25,815 nt of DNA from Micavibrio_C sp964577255. GTDB taxonomy: Bacteria > Pseudomonadota > Alphaproteobacteria > Micavibrionales > Micavibrionaceae. This document shows, piece after piece, positions 7,172-15,289 of this stretch. How positions within the stretch are numbered: the first letter of the stretch is position 1; every line of letters begins with the position of its first letter. The notes under the pieces were generated by a model. That model made no database searches and was not told the origin of the DNA. It saw nothing but the letters and a program-made list of their open reading frames with translations. The translations under genes were made by a program, and so were the position numbers. The DNA lies in NCBI GenBank assembly GCA_964577255.1, contig CAZNYM010000025.1:1-25815 (forward strand). Reading direction: 5' to 3'.

Positions 7172-9361
7172 ATGAACCGCCACCAGCGCCGCGCCGCCGA
7201 CAAAAGCAAGACCGGCCTCGACGAGATCAACGCCGCCTATGCGCGAGCGCAGGCGCTGTTCCACGCCCGCAATTTCACAGCTGCCGAGCCGCTGTTGCGC
7301 GATCTGGCTCGCAAGCGCCCGGACGACCACACCATTCTCTCCTTCTGGGGCCGGACGCTGATTGGTGTGGGCCGGGCCGGCGAAGCGGTCGCGCCCCTGC
7401 GCCGCGCCCTGGCGCTGGCGCCGCAGGCCGCGCCCTATCACCGCAATCTGGGTCTGGCGCTGGCCGCCGCCGGGGAATCCGCGGAGGCGCGTGATTGCTT
7501 TGTGCAGGCGCTTGCTCTCAATGCCCTTTTTGCCGACGCCCATTACCAGCTCGTCGCGCTCAAGAAAAACAATCCTGCGCTCGCTCTCGATCTGGCGGCG
7601 CTCAACGCCCGGTATGCCACGCCTGAGCTGGCACGGGAATATATAAAGTCGGCCGACGAATTTGAAAAAGCCGGACGGCCGGCCGAAGCTGCCGTGGCGC
7701 TCGAGCAGGCGCACGCCCTGCTACCGGACGACGGGGATATAGCGCTGCGCCTGGGGCGGGCGCTTTACGCCGCCGAACATTATGGTCCGGCGCTTGAAAC
7801 CTATGCCCGGCTGATCGCGCGCGAACCGGACAACAAGGAATATAAAAACCTCGTTCTCCATTCCCTGTTCCGCATCGAATTCAAGAATTTCAAGCCCGAG
7901 AACAAAGCCCTCCTGTGCGCGCTGCTGGACACGCCGGGGCTCGATCACCAGATCATGGCGCGCGCCTGGACGTCGCTCGCTCTGCTCGATCCCGCTTGTA
8001 TCGCGCTCAAACCGCTCCTGCAGGCGCCCGATTTTGAAAGCTTCCGCAAGAATTTTTCCGCCGAACGCGCGGCATCGCTCTTTAGCGATTCCTTTTTCAC
8101 AGACGGCATCGCCAATATGCTTCTGCCCTCCCCTGCGCTGGAAGCCTTCCTGACGCACCTGCGCCGCCTGTGGCTTGAGGACGACATTGTCCTACCCCTG
8201 CCGCTGATGGTGGCGCTGGCAAGGCAGAACTTCCTCAACGAATATGTTTACGCCTGCACCCCTGAGGAAGAAGAGGCGGTGACAAAGCGGGCGCAGGGAA
8301 AAACGCTTGATGAAAAGACCTTGTGTCTGATCGCCTGCTACAGGCCGCTGCACCGGGCCTTTCCCGGCGGCGACAAAAGGCTGAAGGGTTTTACGGGACC
8401 GGTAACCGATCTGATCCGCGCGCAGATTGACGACATCCGCGCCGAGGAAGCACTGAAAAAAAAGATTCCGGCTCTGAAGACGCTCAAGGACGACATATCG
8501 CTGAAAGTGCAGGCACAGTATGAGGACAACCCCTATCCCCGCTGGCAGTCGCTGGAATCGATCGCGGCAGCGGGCAACGACCGGCTCAAGAATATCGATG
8601 CGCGCAACAAAATCTATGATGTCTTGATTGCCGGCTGCGGTACTGGGCGGCATGCGGCGATGGCGGCCGGATGGTATCAGAAATCGAACGTTCTCGGGGT
8701 CGATCTCAGCCGTTCCTCCCTGGCCTATGCCACGCGCAAGACGCAGGAGCTCGGTATGAAAAACCTGAGTTTCCTGCAAGCCGACATCCTTGATCTGCGC
8801 GATCTCGGCCGCAGCTTCGATATCATCGAATCCGTGGGTGTCCTTCATCACATGAAGGACCCCGAGGCGGGATGGCGCGTTCTGACCGACATCCTCAAAC
8901 CCGGCGGCACCATGCTGATCGGTCTATACAGCGAACGCGCGCGGCAGGAGATCGTCGAAGCCCGTGCCATGATCGCGCAATGGGGGCTGAGCGACGACCT
9001 GGCCGCGATCCGCGAGGGAAGACAAAGAATTTTCGCCCTGCCCGCCGATCACCCGCTGAAAAAACTTCTGGGCAGCAACGATTTTTATTCCGCTTCCGCC
9101 TGCCGCGACCTGATCTTCCATGTGCAGGAGCAGCGCTTCACCCTGCCGCGCATCAAAAAAGACCTTGCCGATCTGGGACTCGAATTCGTGCATATGAGTT
9201 CGCCCTCGCCCGCGCTGTTTCACAGCTTCCGCGCGATGTTCGCCGGGCCGGACGGTGCCTGCGCCTGGACCAATCTTGATTTATGGGACCAGCTGGAACA
9301 AAAATATCCATACAGCTTCGCCGGCATGTATATGTTTTGGTGCAAAAAGGGGACGTCATGA
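7172..9361 (+). CDS. TPR repeat-SAM methyltransferase fusion, first of a tandem pair
   Basis: This 729-residue protein has TPR-like helical repeats at about residues 15-230, for example AAEPLLRDLARKRPDDHTI and AVAPLRRALALAPQAAPYH. A middle helical region follows, then a class I SAM-dependent methyltransferase domain. The domain is introduced by QYEDNPYPRW (449-458), has motif I VLIAGCGTGRH (484-494), an acidic GVDLSRSSLAYA, and a motif IV-like IIESVGVLHHM. TPRs bind partner proteins, so it probably methylates a protein or a protein-bound glycan. Placement between hook and flagellin genes suggests a flagellar substrate, comparable in logic to FlmG, a TPR-glycosyltransferase for flagellin in Caulobacter. 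The N-terminus MNRHQRRAADK is shared with the next gene. The substrate is inferred, not shown. Confidence 0.8.
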   Translation: MNRHQRRAADKSKTGLDEINAAYARAQALFHARNFTAAEPLLRDLARKRPDDHTILSFWGRTLIGVGRAGEAVAPLRRALALAPQAAPYHRNLGLALAAAGESAEARDCFVQALALNALFADAHYQLVALKKNNPALALDLAALNARYATPELAREYIKSADEFEKAGRPAEAAVALEQAHALLPDDGDIALRLGRALYAAEHYGPALETYARLIAREPDNKEYKNLVLHSLFRIEFKNFKPENKALLCALLDTPGLDHQIMARAWTSLALLDPACIALKPLLQAPDFESFRKNFSAERAASLFSDSFFTDGIANMLLPSPALEAFLTHLRRLWLEDDIVLPLPLMVALARQNFLNEYVYACTPEEEEAVTKRAQGKTLDEKTLCLIACYRPLHRAFPGGDKRLKGFTGPVTDLIRAQIDDIRAEEALKKKIPALKTLKDDISLKVQAQYEDNPYPRWQSLESIAAAGNDRLKNIDARNKIYDVLIAGCGTGRHAAMAAGWYQKSNVLGVDLSRSSLAYATRKTQELGMKNLSFLQADILDLRDLGRSFDIIESVGVLHHMKDPEAGWRVLTDILKPGGTMLIGLYSERARQEIVEARAMIAQWGLSDDLAAIREGRQRIFALPADHPLKKLLGSNDFYSASACRDLIFHVQEQRFTLPRIKKDLADLGLEFVHMSSPSPALFHSFRAMFAGPDGACAWTNLDLWDQLEQKYPYSFAGMYMFWCKKGTS

Positions 9362-11400
9362 ACCGCAACGAACGGCGCCTGCAGGCCAAAAAAACCGCCG
9401 ACAAGAAACCGGATCCCGCCAGCCGCGCGGCGGCGCTGCGCGCCGAAGGCATGGCGCTCAAAGCCGCCGGCAAGGAACGGGATGCTATTCCGCTGCTTCA
9501 CGATGCCCTTAAGCTCGATCCCAATCTGGCCGATGTTCATTTCTCGCTGGCGATGATGGCGCTTTTAAAGCCCGGGCTGGGAATCGACATGAAGGCCATC
9601 AATAAATCCGTGGCAGATCGTAACAAACTTGTAACCGCCTATGGCGGCATCCTTCTGATGCTGCGCAGCAAGGGACAATACAAGGAAGCGGCGCTGGCGC
9701 AGGAGGCGCTGTGCAACATCATCCCCGAAGACCTTATGGCGTGGATGGATCTGGGCTCGCTTCTGAACATTGCCGGGGATCCCGCGCGCGCGACGGCCGT
9801 TATGTCGGCAGCGCTGGTCAAAGACCCGCACAACCCGGAGCTCAAGGGCATTTTTTCGGGCATGCTGCAAAACCACGCATTTTCCGCCTTCAACCCGGTG
9901 ATAAAACAGGCATTCCTTCATTGCTTTGAAAACATCTACCACGTCAATCTGTATCGCATGGGTTATCCCTGGGTTGCCCTTTTGATGATCGATCCGGTTT
10001 TCGAACCGCTGCAAAAGGCCCGTCTTCTCGGGGAACACTCTTCTTTTGGCGCCTGGGCTGACACGCTCGACGACAAAACCGGCGCTTTTCTGAACGACCC
10101 CTACCTGCTTGAAGGCCTGCGCCATCTGGTGATTACCGACTATCTGCTGGAAGCGACTTTAACACGCCTGCGCCGCTATATCTGCCTGTCGTTCGAAAAG
10201 CTGCACGCATCGGGAAGACTGTCTCTTTTCATGCCCTTTCTGCTGGCGCTGGGCGAACAATGTTACCTGAACGAATATGTCTACGCGCAGGATGAAGACG
10301 AAGAACGGGTTATCGCGGCGCTGGCGGCATCCTCTCCTGAAACCGACACCGGCAAGCTGGCCCTGCTGTGCTGCTACCGATCGTTATATCAAACCTACGG
10401 CGCCAAACCCGACGTTATTCGCGCGTTGAAGGGGGAAGACCCGCGCCTGGCGCGCCTGATAACCGTTCAGCTTGAAGAGCCGCTTGAAGAGGACAGGCTT
10501 AAGAAAGACATTCCCGTCTTCGGCGCTTTCGCCAACCAGATCTCTCAGGCCGTGCGCAACCAGTACGAGGAAAATCCTTATCCGCGCTGGATTTCCATCC
10601 CCACCGTGCCGCTGCCGAACGATGATCTGATCGTGTCCGCCGACAAGCGTGATCTTCCTTTTGAGGTTTTGGTCGCCGGCTGCGGCACCGGGCGCCAGGC
10701 CATCGCGGCCGCGGCACGCTTCCCCAAGGGAAAAATTACCGCCATCGACCTGAGCCGCGCCAGCATCGCTTACGGCATGCGCAAGGCGCGCGAATGCGGC
10801 CTGGCCGAACGCATCCGCTTCGTCCATGCCGACATCCTGTCGATGAAGGACTGGGACGGCACGTTCGACATGATCGAATGCTCCGGCGTGCTGCACCACA
10901 TGGAAGACCCGTTCGAGGGCTGGCGTATCCTCACGGAAAAGCTGCGGCCCAACGGCGCGATCAAGATCGGCCTGTACAGCGACATCGCCCGCCAGCCCGT
11001 GGCCAAGGCCCGCGCTTTCGTCGCCGAAAAGGGCTACCCCGCCACGCTCGAGGGCATCCGCGCCTGTCGCCAGGCGATCTTCGCCCTGCCGACGACCGAC
11101 CCGATCAAGGAATTCGTGTCGCGCAGCGCCGATTTCTTCACTACGTCGCTCGTGCGCGACCTGATTTTCCACGTACAGGAACACCGCATGACCCTGCCGC
11201 AGATTGCGGAGATGATGGAACGCCTTGATCTCGTCTGCATGAGATTTCTGCCACGGGAATCAAGCACCGTCTTCAGGTACGACAAAATGTTCCCCGACGA
11301 TCCGGCACGGCGCGACTTCAACAACTGGGACAAGTTCGAGCGCCTGCACCCTCTCACTTTCGCCGGCATGTACCAGTTCTGGGCGCAGCGGACTTACTGA
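9358..11400 (+). CDS. TPR repeat-SAM methyltransferase fusion, second of a tandem pair
   Basis: The 680-residue product is a paralogue of the preceding gene with the same order: basic N-terminus MNRNERRLQAKK, TPR-like helices (about 20-170), a helical middle with FLNEYVYA-like YLNEYVYAQDEDE, then QYEENPYPRW (402-411) and the SAM motif VLVAGCGTGRQ (437-447), AIDLSRASIAYG and IECSGVLHHMEDP. ATG 9358 overlaps the previous stop (ATGA) and follows AAGGGGA, so the pair is translationally coupled; the frame continues upstream only within the first gene. The two copies differ most in the TPR half, as expected if they recognise different partners. Its 3' end overlaps the convergent gene by 7 bases. 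Confidence 0.8.
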   Translation: MNRNERRLQAKKTADKKPDPASRAAALRAEGMALKAAGKERDAIPLLHDALKLDPNLADVHFSLAMMALLKPGLGIDMKAINKSVADRNKLVTAYGGILLMLRSKGQYKEAALAQEALCNIIPEDLMAWMDLGSLLNIAGDPARATAVMSAALVKDPHNPELKGIFSGMLQNHAFSAFNPVIKQAFLHCFENIYHVNLYRMGYPWVALLMIDPVFEPLQKARLLGEHSSFGAWADTLDDKTGAFLNDPYLLEGLRHLVITDYLLEATLTRLRRYICLSFEKLHASGRLSLFMPFLLALGEQCYLNEYVYAQDEDEERVIAALAASSPETDTGKLALLCCYRSLYQTYGAKPDVIRALKGEDPRLARLITVQLEEPLEEDRLKKDIPVFGAFANQISQAVRNQYEENPYPRWISIPTVPLPNDDLIVSADKRDLPFEVLVAGCGTGRQAIAAAARFPKGKITAIDLSRASIAYGMRKARECGLAERIRFVHADILSMKDWDGTFDMIECSGVLHHMEDPFEGWRILTEKLRPNGAIKIGLYSDIARQPVAKARAFVAEKGYPATLEGIRACRQAIFALPTTDPIKEFVSRSADFFTTSLVRDLIFHVQEHRMTLPQIAEMMERLDLVCMRFLPRESSTVFRYDKMFPDDPARRDFNNWDKFERLHPLTFAGMYQFWAQRTY

Positions 11401-11690
11401 CCGCCGGATAAGGGCGCGGGCTCTTCTGCCGGAAGCGGGTTTACGCTCTGGGAAGAAAACGTTATCCCGCCTTGAACCGGAGCGGTGACAGGCGCATGGG
11501 GAAAGTCCAGAGGAACGGCAGGAACAGGCGTAAGCACGGAACCCTCCGCGGCTACGCAGCGGCAGTTGAGCGTATCGAACCTCTGCCCGGTCGGGCATAT
11601 GCTTTGCGGGTCCGCGACGGAACAGGCGTGGGCAAAACCCGGCAGGAAAGCCCCGGCGAAAAGTCCCAGATATAATGTCAGTATTTTCAT
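11394..11690 (-). CDS. Small secreted Cys-rich protein
   Basis: The 98-residue product begins with a Sec signal peptide (MKILTLYLGLFAGAFLPGFAHA). Next comes a compact four-cysteine segment (C23, C32, C43, C45; motif CPTGQRFDTLNCRCV), then a Pro/Val-rich tail without cysteines. The C-x-x-G-Q-x-F/W-D-x-x-x-C-x-C pattern recurs in short secreted proteins and would form two disulfides in the periplasm or outside. AAGGAAA precedes ATG 11690. It lies 15 bases downstream of the ankyrin-like gene and is probably co-transcribed with it. No function is assigned. Confidence 0.65.
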   Translation of the reverse strand: MKILTLYLGLFAGAFLPGFAHACSVADPQSICPTGQRFDTLNCRCVAAEGSVLTPVPAVPLDFPHAPVTAPVQGGITFSSQSVNPLPAEEPAPLSGGQ

Positions 11691-11705
11691 TATAATTTTC
11701 CTTAC

Positions 11706-12662
11706 TCAATGCGGCAGGCACACCCAGACCGATGTTGGGCGCGCCGGCTTCACCAGCGGAATGCCGGCCTCTTTCATGCGCCCCTCGATATCCGCGACCA
11801 GCGCTTCCATGCGCGGGCGGATGTAATCGTTGTCGCGCTCCAGCACGCGGCGGGCGACCTCAAGCGGGCGGTGGCCGTTCATGTCCTCGGCCGTCAGGCT
11901 CGCCCCTTCGTCCATGAGAAAACGGGCGAACGTATCGTTAACTTGCCATATGGCCATGGCCAGCGGCGTCATGCATTTATCGTTCATAAGGTCTATCGAT
12001 CCGCCGCGTTCAAGAACCATGCGCGTGATGGCCCAGCGCCTCCTGGAAATATCCGACTCGTCTTCCTCGGGGCTACTGCAAAAATAAGCCATGTAATGCA
12101 GGGCGCCGTTGTAACCGAAATCGCCGAACATCCGCGCGGGCGGATCGAGAGCATCGGCTTTCACGCCGGCATCCAGGCAAGCCTCCACGCCTGCCATAAA
12201 ACCATTGTAAGCCGCCAGCAGATAATCTTCTTCCGTGAACTTGTAATCACGGGCTTTGAGAAAAGCGATCACCTGGCCTTCCTCTTCTTCCCTGTCGCGG
12301 GAATTGTACTGGGGCGCATTGTAGAAAAGATGTTCCGTCCTCGCGCCTTTATCGAGAAGAAACTCAATCACGGCCAGACGGTCGGCCATCGGCATCTCTC
12401 TACTGGTAAGAACCAGGACCGGGGTCAGCAATCTTTTCTCGTTGCGCCACAGCGGCGCTTCGGGGTGTCTTTCGGTATAAGCGCGCACGGTTTTAAGGTC
12501 AGCCCGCTCAAGCGCATCCCAGAACGTCTGCGCGTCCGCAGGTAAATTAGTCGTCGGCTTGGGCAGGCTTGCCAGGTGGGATCTGATGGCGAAAAACAGA
12601 CCCGGCGCTTGAACCAAAAGGGCTGCGTCCATAAAGAATCTTTTGATCTTTTCATTACTCAT
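11706..12662 (-). CDS. Ankyrin-repeat-like protein
   Basis: The 318-residue protein shows ankyrin-style helix-turn-helix elements. Examples are RLAVIEFLLDKGART (about 94-108), YNGFMAGVEACLDAGVKADALD, ITRMVLERGGSIDLMNDKCMTPLAMAI and FARFLMDEGASLTAEDMNGHRPLEVA; the last two match the D-x-x-G-x-T/R-P-L-x-x-A consensus well. The N-terminal ~60 residues include a hydrophobic stretch (AALLVQAPGLFFAI) but no clear signal peptide. AGGGAGA lies 8 bases before ATG 12662. Ankyrin repeats bind proteins, so a scaffold or immunity role is possible. The pairing with a secreted Cys-rich protein is seen; its meaning is not. Confidence 0.7.
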   Translation of the reverse strand: MSNEKIKRFFMDAALLVQAPGLFFAIRSHLASLPKPTTNLPADAQTFWDALERADLKTVRAYTERHPEAPLWRNEKRLLTPVLVLTSREMPMADRLAVIEFLLDKGARTEHLFYNAPQYNSRDREEEEGQVIAFLKARDYKFTEEDYLLAAYNGFMAGVEACLDAGVKADALDPPARMFGDFGYNGALHYMAYFCSSPEEDESDISRRRWAITRMVLERGGSIDLMNDKCMTPLAMAIWQVNDTFARFLMDEGASLTAEDMNGHRPLEVARRVLERDNDYIRPRMEALVADIEGRMKEAGIPLVKPARPTSVWVCLPH

Positions 12663-12823
12663 AAAAAATCTCCCTTGTAAAAATCCCTGAGACGGTCGGC
12701 TCCGGCAGCCTGGCTACAGGGCTATCACGGCCCTTTTGGTCCCACAATATATTACCCATATTTAGACTCGAATCGCCTTATGTTTAATTTTTATGAAAAA
12801 ATTTTAGGTGTGAAAAAGAGTCA

Positions 12824-12861
12824 GGCGAATCAATGACATTCCGGCGAATCGGTGATATCCT
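12824..12861 (+). repeat. Tandem 19-base direct repeat upstream of flagellin
   Basis: GGCGAATCAATGACATTCC at 12824-12842 is followed at once by GGCGAATCGGTGATATCCT at 12843-12861; 14 of 19 positions match, including the first eight. A period of two helical turns just upstream of a promoter suggests an operator for a transcription factor binding on one DNA face. The factor is unknown. Confidence 0.55.
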
Positions 12862-12863
12862 TT

Positions 12864-12878
12864 TTAAGCCTTTATTAA
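12864..12878 (+). promoter_or_regulatory. CtrA-type box before flagellin
   Basis: TTAA-GCCTTTA-TTAA is an exact TTAA-N7-TTAA, the full CtrA binding consensus of alphaproteobacteria. It lies 86 bases upstream of the flagellin ATG, with a plausible -10 (ATAAAC/TAAACT) 12-13 bases further on. The same bases form a 7-base inverted repeat (AAGCCTT-TATT-AAGGCTT), so a structural reading is also possible. Confidence 0.6.
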
Positions 12879-12890
12879 GGCTTCCCGGGA

Positions 12891-12917
12891 TAAACTGGGA
12901 AAGTACCGGTAGGATAA
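12891..12917 (+). promoter_or_regulatory. Weak sigma-28-like element before flagellin
   Basis: TAAACTGG-N11-TAGGATAA keeps the sigma-28 spacing and the TAAA and GATAA cores of TAAAGTTT-N11-GCCGATAA but misses the GCC and the TTT. Many alphaproteobacteria have no FliA. The alternative is that TAAACT is the -10 box of a CtrA-activated sigma-70 promoter. Confidence 0.25.
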
Positions 12918-12963
12918 CCGGTCGGTTACATAAACGTCTAGTCCTAGGAAAGGAAAACTAGCC

Positions 12964-14712
12964 ATGTCATCCGATGTCGTCTTGACGGCAGCGCTCAGGA
13001 ACAACCTGCTCTCGCTGCAATCCACGCAAAGCCTCATTGATACCTCGCAGTTGCGCCTGGCCACCGGCCGGAAGGTGAACTCCGCGCTTGACGGCCCGCA
13101 GGCCTTCTTCGCGGCGCAATCCTTGAGCAACCGAGCCAACGACCTGAGCCGTCTTCTGGACGGCATTGGTCAAAGCATTCAGGTCATTAAAGCTGCCGAT
13201 AACGGCATTACGGCGCTCACCAAACTGGTCGAGCAGGCCGAATCCGTGGCTCAGGAAGCCCGCGACGCCCTGGCGTCCGGCCAGGCCGAAGCCAAAGTCG
13301 TGGGTGACCGCGATCTGAGCGGCATCAACGACCTGACCGCCCTGACGGGGATCGCCGCCAACGACACGCTGATTTTCACCGTGACGCAGGACGACGGTAC
13401 CGCCATCAACATCGGTAACTACGGCGACACCGGTGGTGCGCTGACCGCGACGGAAACCGTCACGATCACCGCCAACATGTCGACCGAAGAACTGATAGCG
13501 GCGATCAACAACATTCACTTCAGCAACCTGGCGGCGACGCCGGCGGCGACGGGCGCGCAAGCGCTTGAAGCTTCGCTCAACGAGGAAGGCCAGCTGGAGA
13601 TCAAAACCACCAACGGCGGCAACCTGAACATCAACGTTGTGTCTGCGGCGGCGACCGATGTCGCCAACCTGGCACAGGCTGCTGACCTGGGCTTCGGCAA
13701 CCTGGCCCGTCTGCTGCCTGACGGCGGCGCCGGCTCCAACAACGTCGAGGTTTCGGCGATTGCCGACGTGGCCCTGCGGTCGTACGCGCTGTATGACAAC
13801 TCGGGCACGACCAAAACCCTGGCAACCCGCGCGGATCTTATCACCACGCTGGAAACTCAGACCTCCGGTACCGACCTGTTCCAGAACGTCAACGCCAACA
13901 CCGACGATTACCTCATCGGCATCAACGGTGGCTCGCAGCAGACGATCGAACTGTTCCAGAACGGTGGCGCGATCACCATTCAGGAGTTCATCGACCAGGT
14001 CAACAACAACACCTCTCTCAATACCAAGATCCTCGCGTCGTTCGACGATGAGACCGGCCAGGTCATCATCGAAGCGATCGACGGCGGCGTTCAAAGTATC
14101 GAGATCGGCGTTGCCGACAACAACCAGACGCTGACCGCCAACTTCGGCTTCGGCATCAACGACCTTAGCGCCACCGCCACGGACGGCCGTCAGGAAAGCA
14201 TCCGCCTTGCTTCCGCTGCCGGCGATCTTCTTCAGTTCGAAGACGATTTCAACAACATCCGTGAACAGATCGACGCTCTGGTTGCCGACACCGGCTACCG
14301 CGGATCGAACCTCCTCAACGGTGACGACCTGCTGACGACCTTCAACGAAGATCGTACCAGCACGCTGACCACCGAAGGTGTGACGTTCACCGCGTCGGGC
14401 CTGGGTCTGGATGAAGCCGACTTCGCCCGCGACAGCACGGTGGAAGCCGCGCTCGAGCAGGTTCGTGAGGCTCTGGCGTCGGTCCGCAGCTTTGGATCGT
14501 CCCTGGCCAACGACCTGGCGATCATCCAGTCACGCGAAAGCTTCACGAAAGAGCTGATCAACACTCTGAATGAAGGCGCCGACAAACTGACGATCGCCGA
14601 CCAGAACGAGGAAGGCGCCAAGCTGCTGGCTCTGCAAACCAGACAACAGCTGGGTGTTACCTCCCTGTCGCTGGCTTCCCAGTCGCAACAGTCGATCCTT
14701 CGTCTGTTCTAA
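12964..14712 (+). CDS. Flagellin
   Basis: The filament subunit has conserved N- and C-terminal helices (LRNNLLSLQSTQSLIDTSQ, LATGRKVNSALDGPQAFFAA; RESFTKELINTLNEGADKL, LALQTRQQLGVTSLSLASQ) and ends in QQSILRLF. At 582 residues it is larger than many alphaproteobacterial flagellins. The extra central region holds two flagellin/hook IN-like modules, near residues 135-230 (STEELIAAINN, NEEGQLEIKTTNGG) and near 310-385 (TIQEFIDQVNNN, DDETGQVIIEAIDGG). AAAGGAAAA precedes ATG 12964. It is a single gene with its own promoter and terminator. The central Thr/Asn/Ala-rich surface region could be modified by the nearby methyltransferases (inference). Confidence 0.95.
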   Translation: MSSDVVLTAALRNNLLSLQSTQSLIDTSQLRLATGRKVNSALDGPQAFFAAQSLSNRANDLSRLLDGIGQSIQVIKAADNGITALTKLVEQAESVAQEARDALASGQAEAKVVGDRDLSGINDLTALTGIAANDTLIFTVTQDDGTAINIGNYGDTGGALTATETVTITANMSTEELIAAINNIHFSNLAATPAATGAQALEASLNEEGQLEIKTTNGGNLNINVVSAAATDVANLAQAADLGFGNLARLLPDGGAGSNNVEVSAIADVALRSYALYDNSGTTKTLATRADLITTLETQTSGTDLFQNVNANTDDYLIGINGGSQQTIELFQNGGAITIQEFIDQVNNNTSLNTKILASFDDETGQVIIEAIDGGVQSIEIGVADNNQTLTANFGFGINDLSATATDGRQESIRLASAAGDLLQFEDDFNNIREQIDALVADTGYRGSNLLNGDDLLTTFNEDRTSTLTTEGVTFTASGLGLDEADFARDSTVEAALEQVREALASVRSFGSSLANDLAIIQSRESFTKELINTLNEGADKLTIADQNEEGAKLLALQTRQQLGVTSLSLASQSQQSILRLF

Positions 14713-14748
14713 GAATAAGACGCGAAGGCACAGTAAAGTTAACTACAG

Positions 14749-14778
14749 AAAACCGGAGGCAGAAGCCTCCGGTTTTTT
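14749..14778 (+). terminator. Rho-independent terminator after flagellin
   Basis: A perfect 12-base-pair stem (AAAACCGGAGGC / GCCTCCGGTTTT) with an AGAA loop runs into a T tract. It lies 36 bases after the flagellin stop and isolates the flagellin mRNA from flbT. Confidence 0.92.
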
Positions 14779-14898
14779 ATCGACACCATCTCTTTATTTT
14801 CTATATATAATTTGTCTGTTTTTAACGCTTTTGCGCTATGCTATATAGAGAGGGTGTGGAGAAACCATAACCCAGGCCCCTAACCCCGGAAGAAATCC

Positions 14899-15289
14899 AT
14901 GGCCCTGATCATCGATCTAAAGCCCGGCGAAAAAATCCTGATCGGCACCGCGGTCATCACCAACGACTCGCAGCGCACGCGCCTGCACATCTCCGGCGAC
15001 GCCCCCATCCTGCGNNNNNNNNNNNNNNNNNNNNNNCCCCTGCCGCAAGATTTATTTTCTGGTGCAATGCATGTATATTGCCACCGACCCTAAAATCTAC
15101 TTCGACAGATACTTCAACCTCATCCGCGAAATTCAGAACGCCGCACCCTCCACCGCGCTGTTTTTCATGAAAATCAACGACATGATTCTCAACGGGCACT
15201 ATTACAAGGCCATGAAGGAATCCCGCGAACTGGTTAAACACGAAGACGAACTGATCGGCAATGTCCTCAAAAAGCAGCAATCCGAATAA
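14899..15289 (+). CDS. flbT: FlbT, flagellin translation regulator (broken by an assembly gap)
   Basis: In Caulobacter, FlbT binds the flagellin mRNA leader and promotes its decay until the hook is complete. The N-terminal part (MALIIDLKPGEKILIGTAV, ending DAPILR) and the C-terminal part (CRKIYFLVQCMYI, AAPSTALFFMKINDMILNG, YYKAMKESRELVKHEDELIG) are both clear FlbT. They lie in different frames on the two sides of 22 N at 15015-15036. The frame change shows that the N count is not the true length: about 12 residues, usually E-K-D-I followed by a variable stretch, are missing, so the real gap is probably near 36 bases. The gene itself is probably intact. GGAAG precedes ATG 14899. Confidence 0.88.
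15015..15036. other. Run of 22 N (assembly gap) inside flbT
   Basis: The sequence is unresolved for 22 positions. The flanking flbT frames require a true length that is a multiple of three, so the placeholder of 22 is wrong. Confidence 0.98.

Larger units (their letters stand above)
12663..12963. other. Intergenic region with the flagellin promoter and leader
   Basis: This 301-base AT-richer region separates the divergent ankyrin-like and flagellin genes. It holds a pair of 19-base direct repeats (12824-12861), a CtrA-type box (12864-12878), a possible sigma-28-like element (12891-12917), a repeated ACCGGT palindrome (12905-12910 and 12917-12922), and an AAAGGAAAA ribosome site just before ATG 12964. 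The half nearer 12663 shows nothing I recognise. I found no sigma-54 element with the required GG-N10-GC spacing. Confidence 0.6.

Noticed and set aside
9283..9357. N-terminal extension of the second methyltransferase
   Set aside because: Those 25 codons lie within the first methyltransferase gene; ATG 9358 has a ribosome site and the shared MNRxxRR start.
12967..14094. 375-codon minus-strand open frame inside flagellin
   Set aside because: Complementary reading of flagellin codons, Val/Gly/Arg/Asp-rich, with no start signals.
14779..14898. A promoter for flbT (TATGCTATAT near 14837-14846)
   Set aside because: A -10-like sequence is present, but no -35 at proper spacing could be defended, so it is not listed as a feature.
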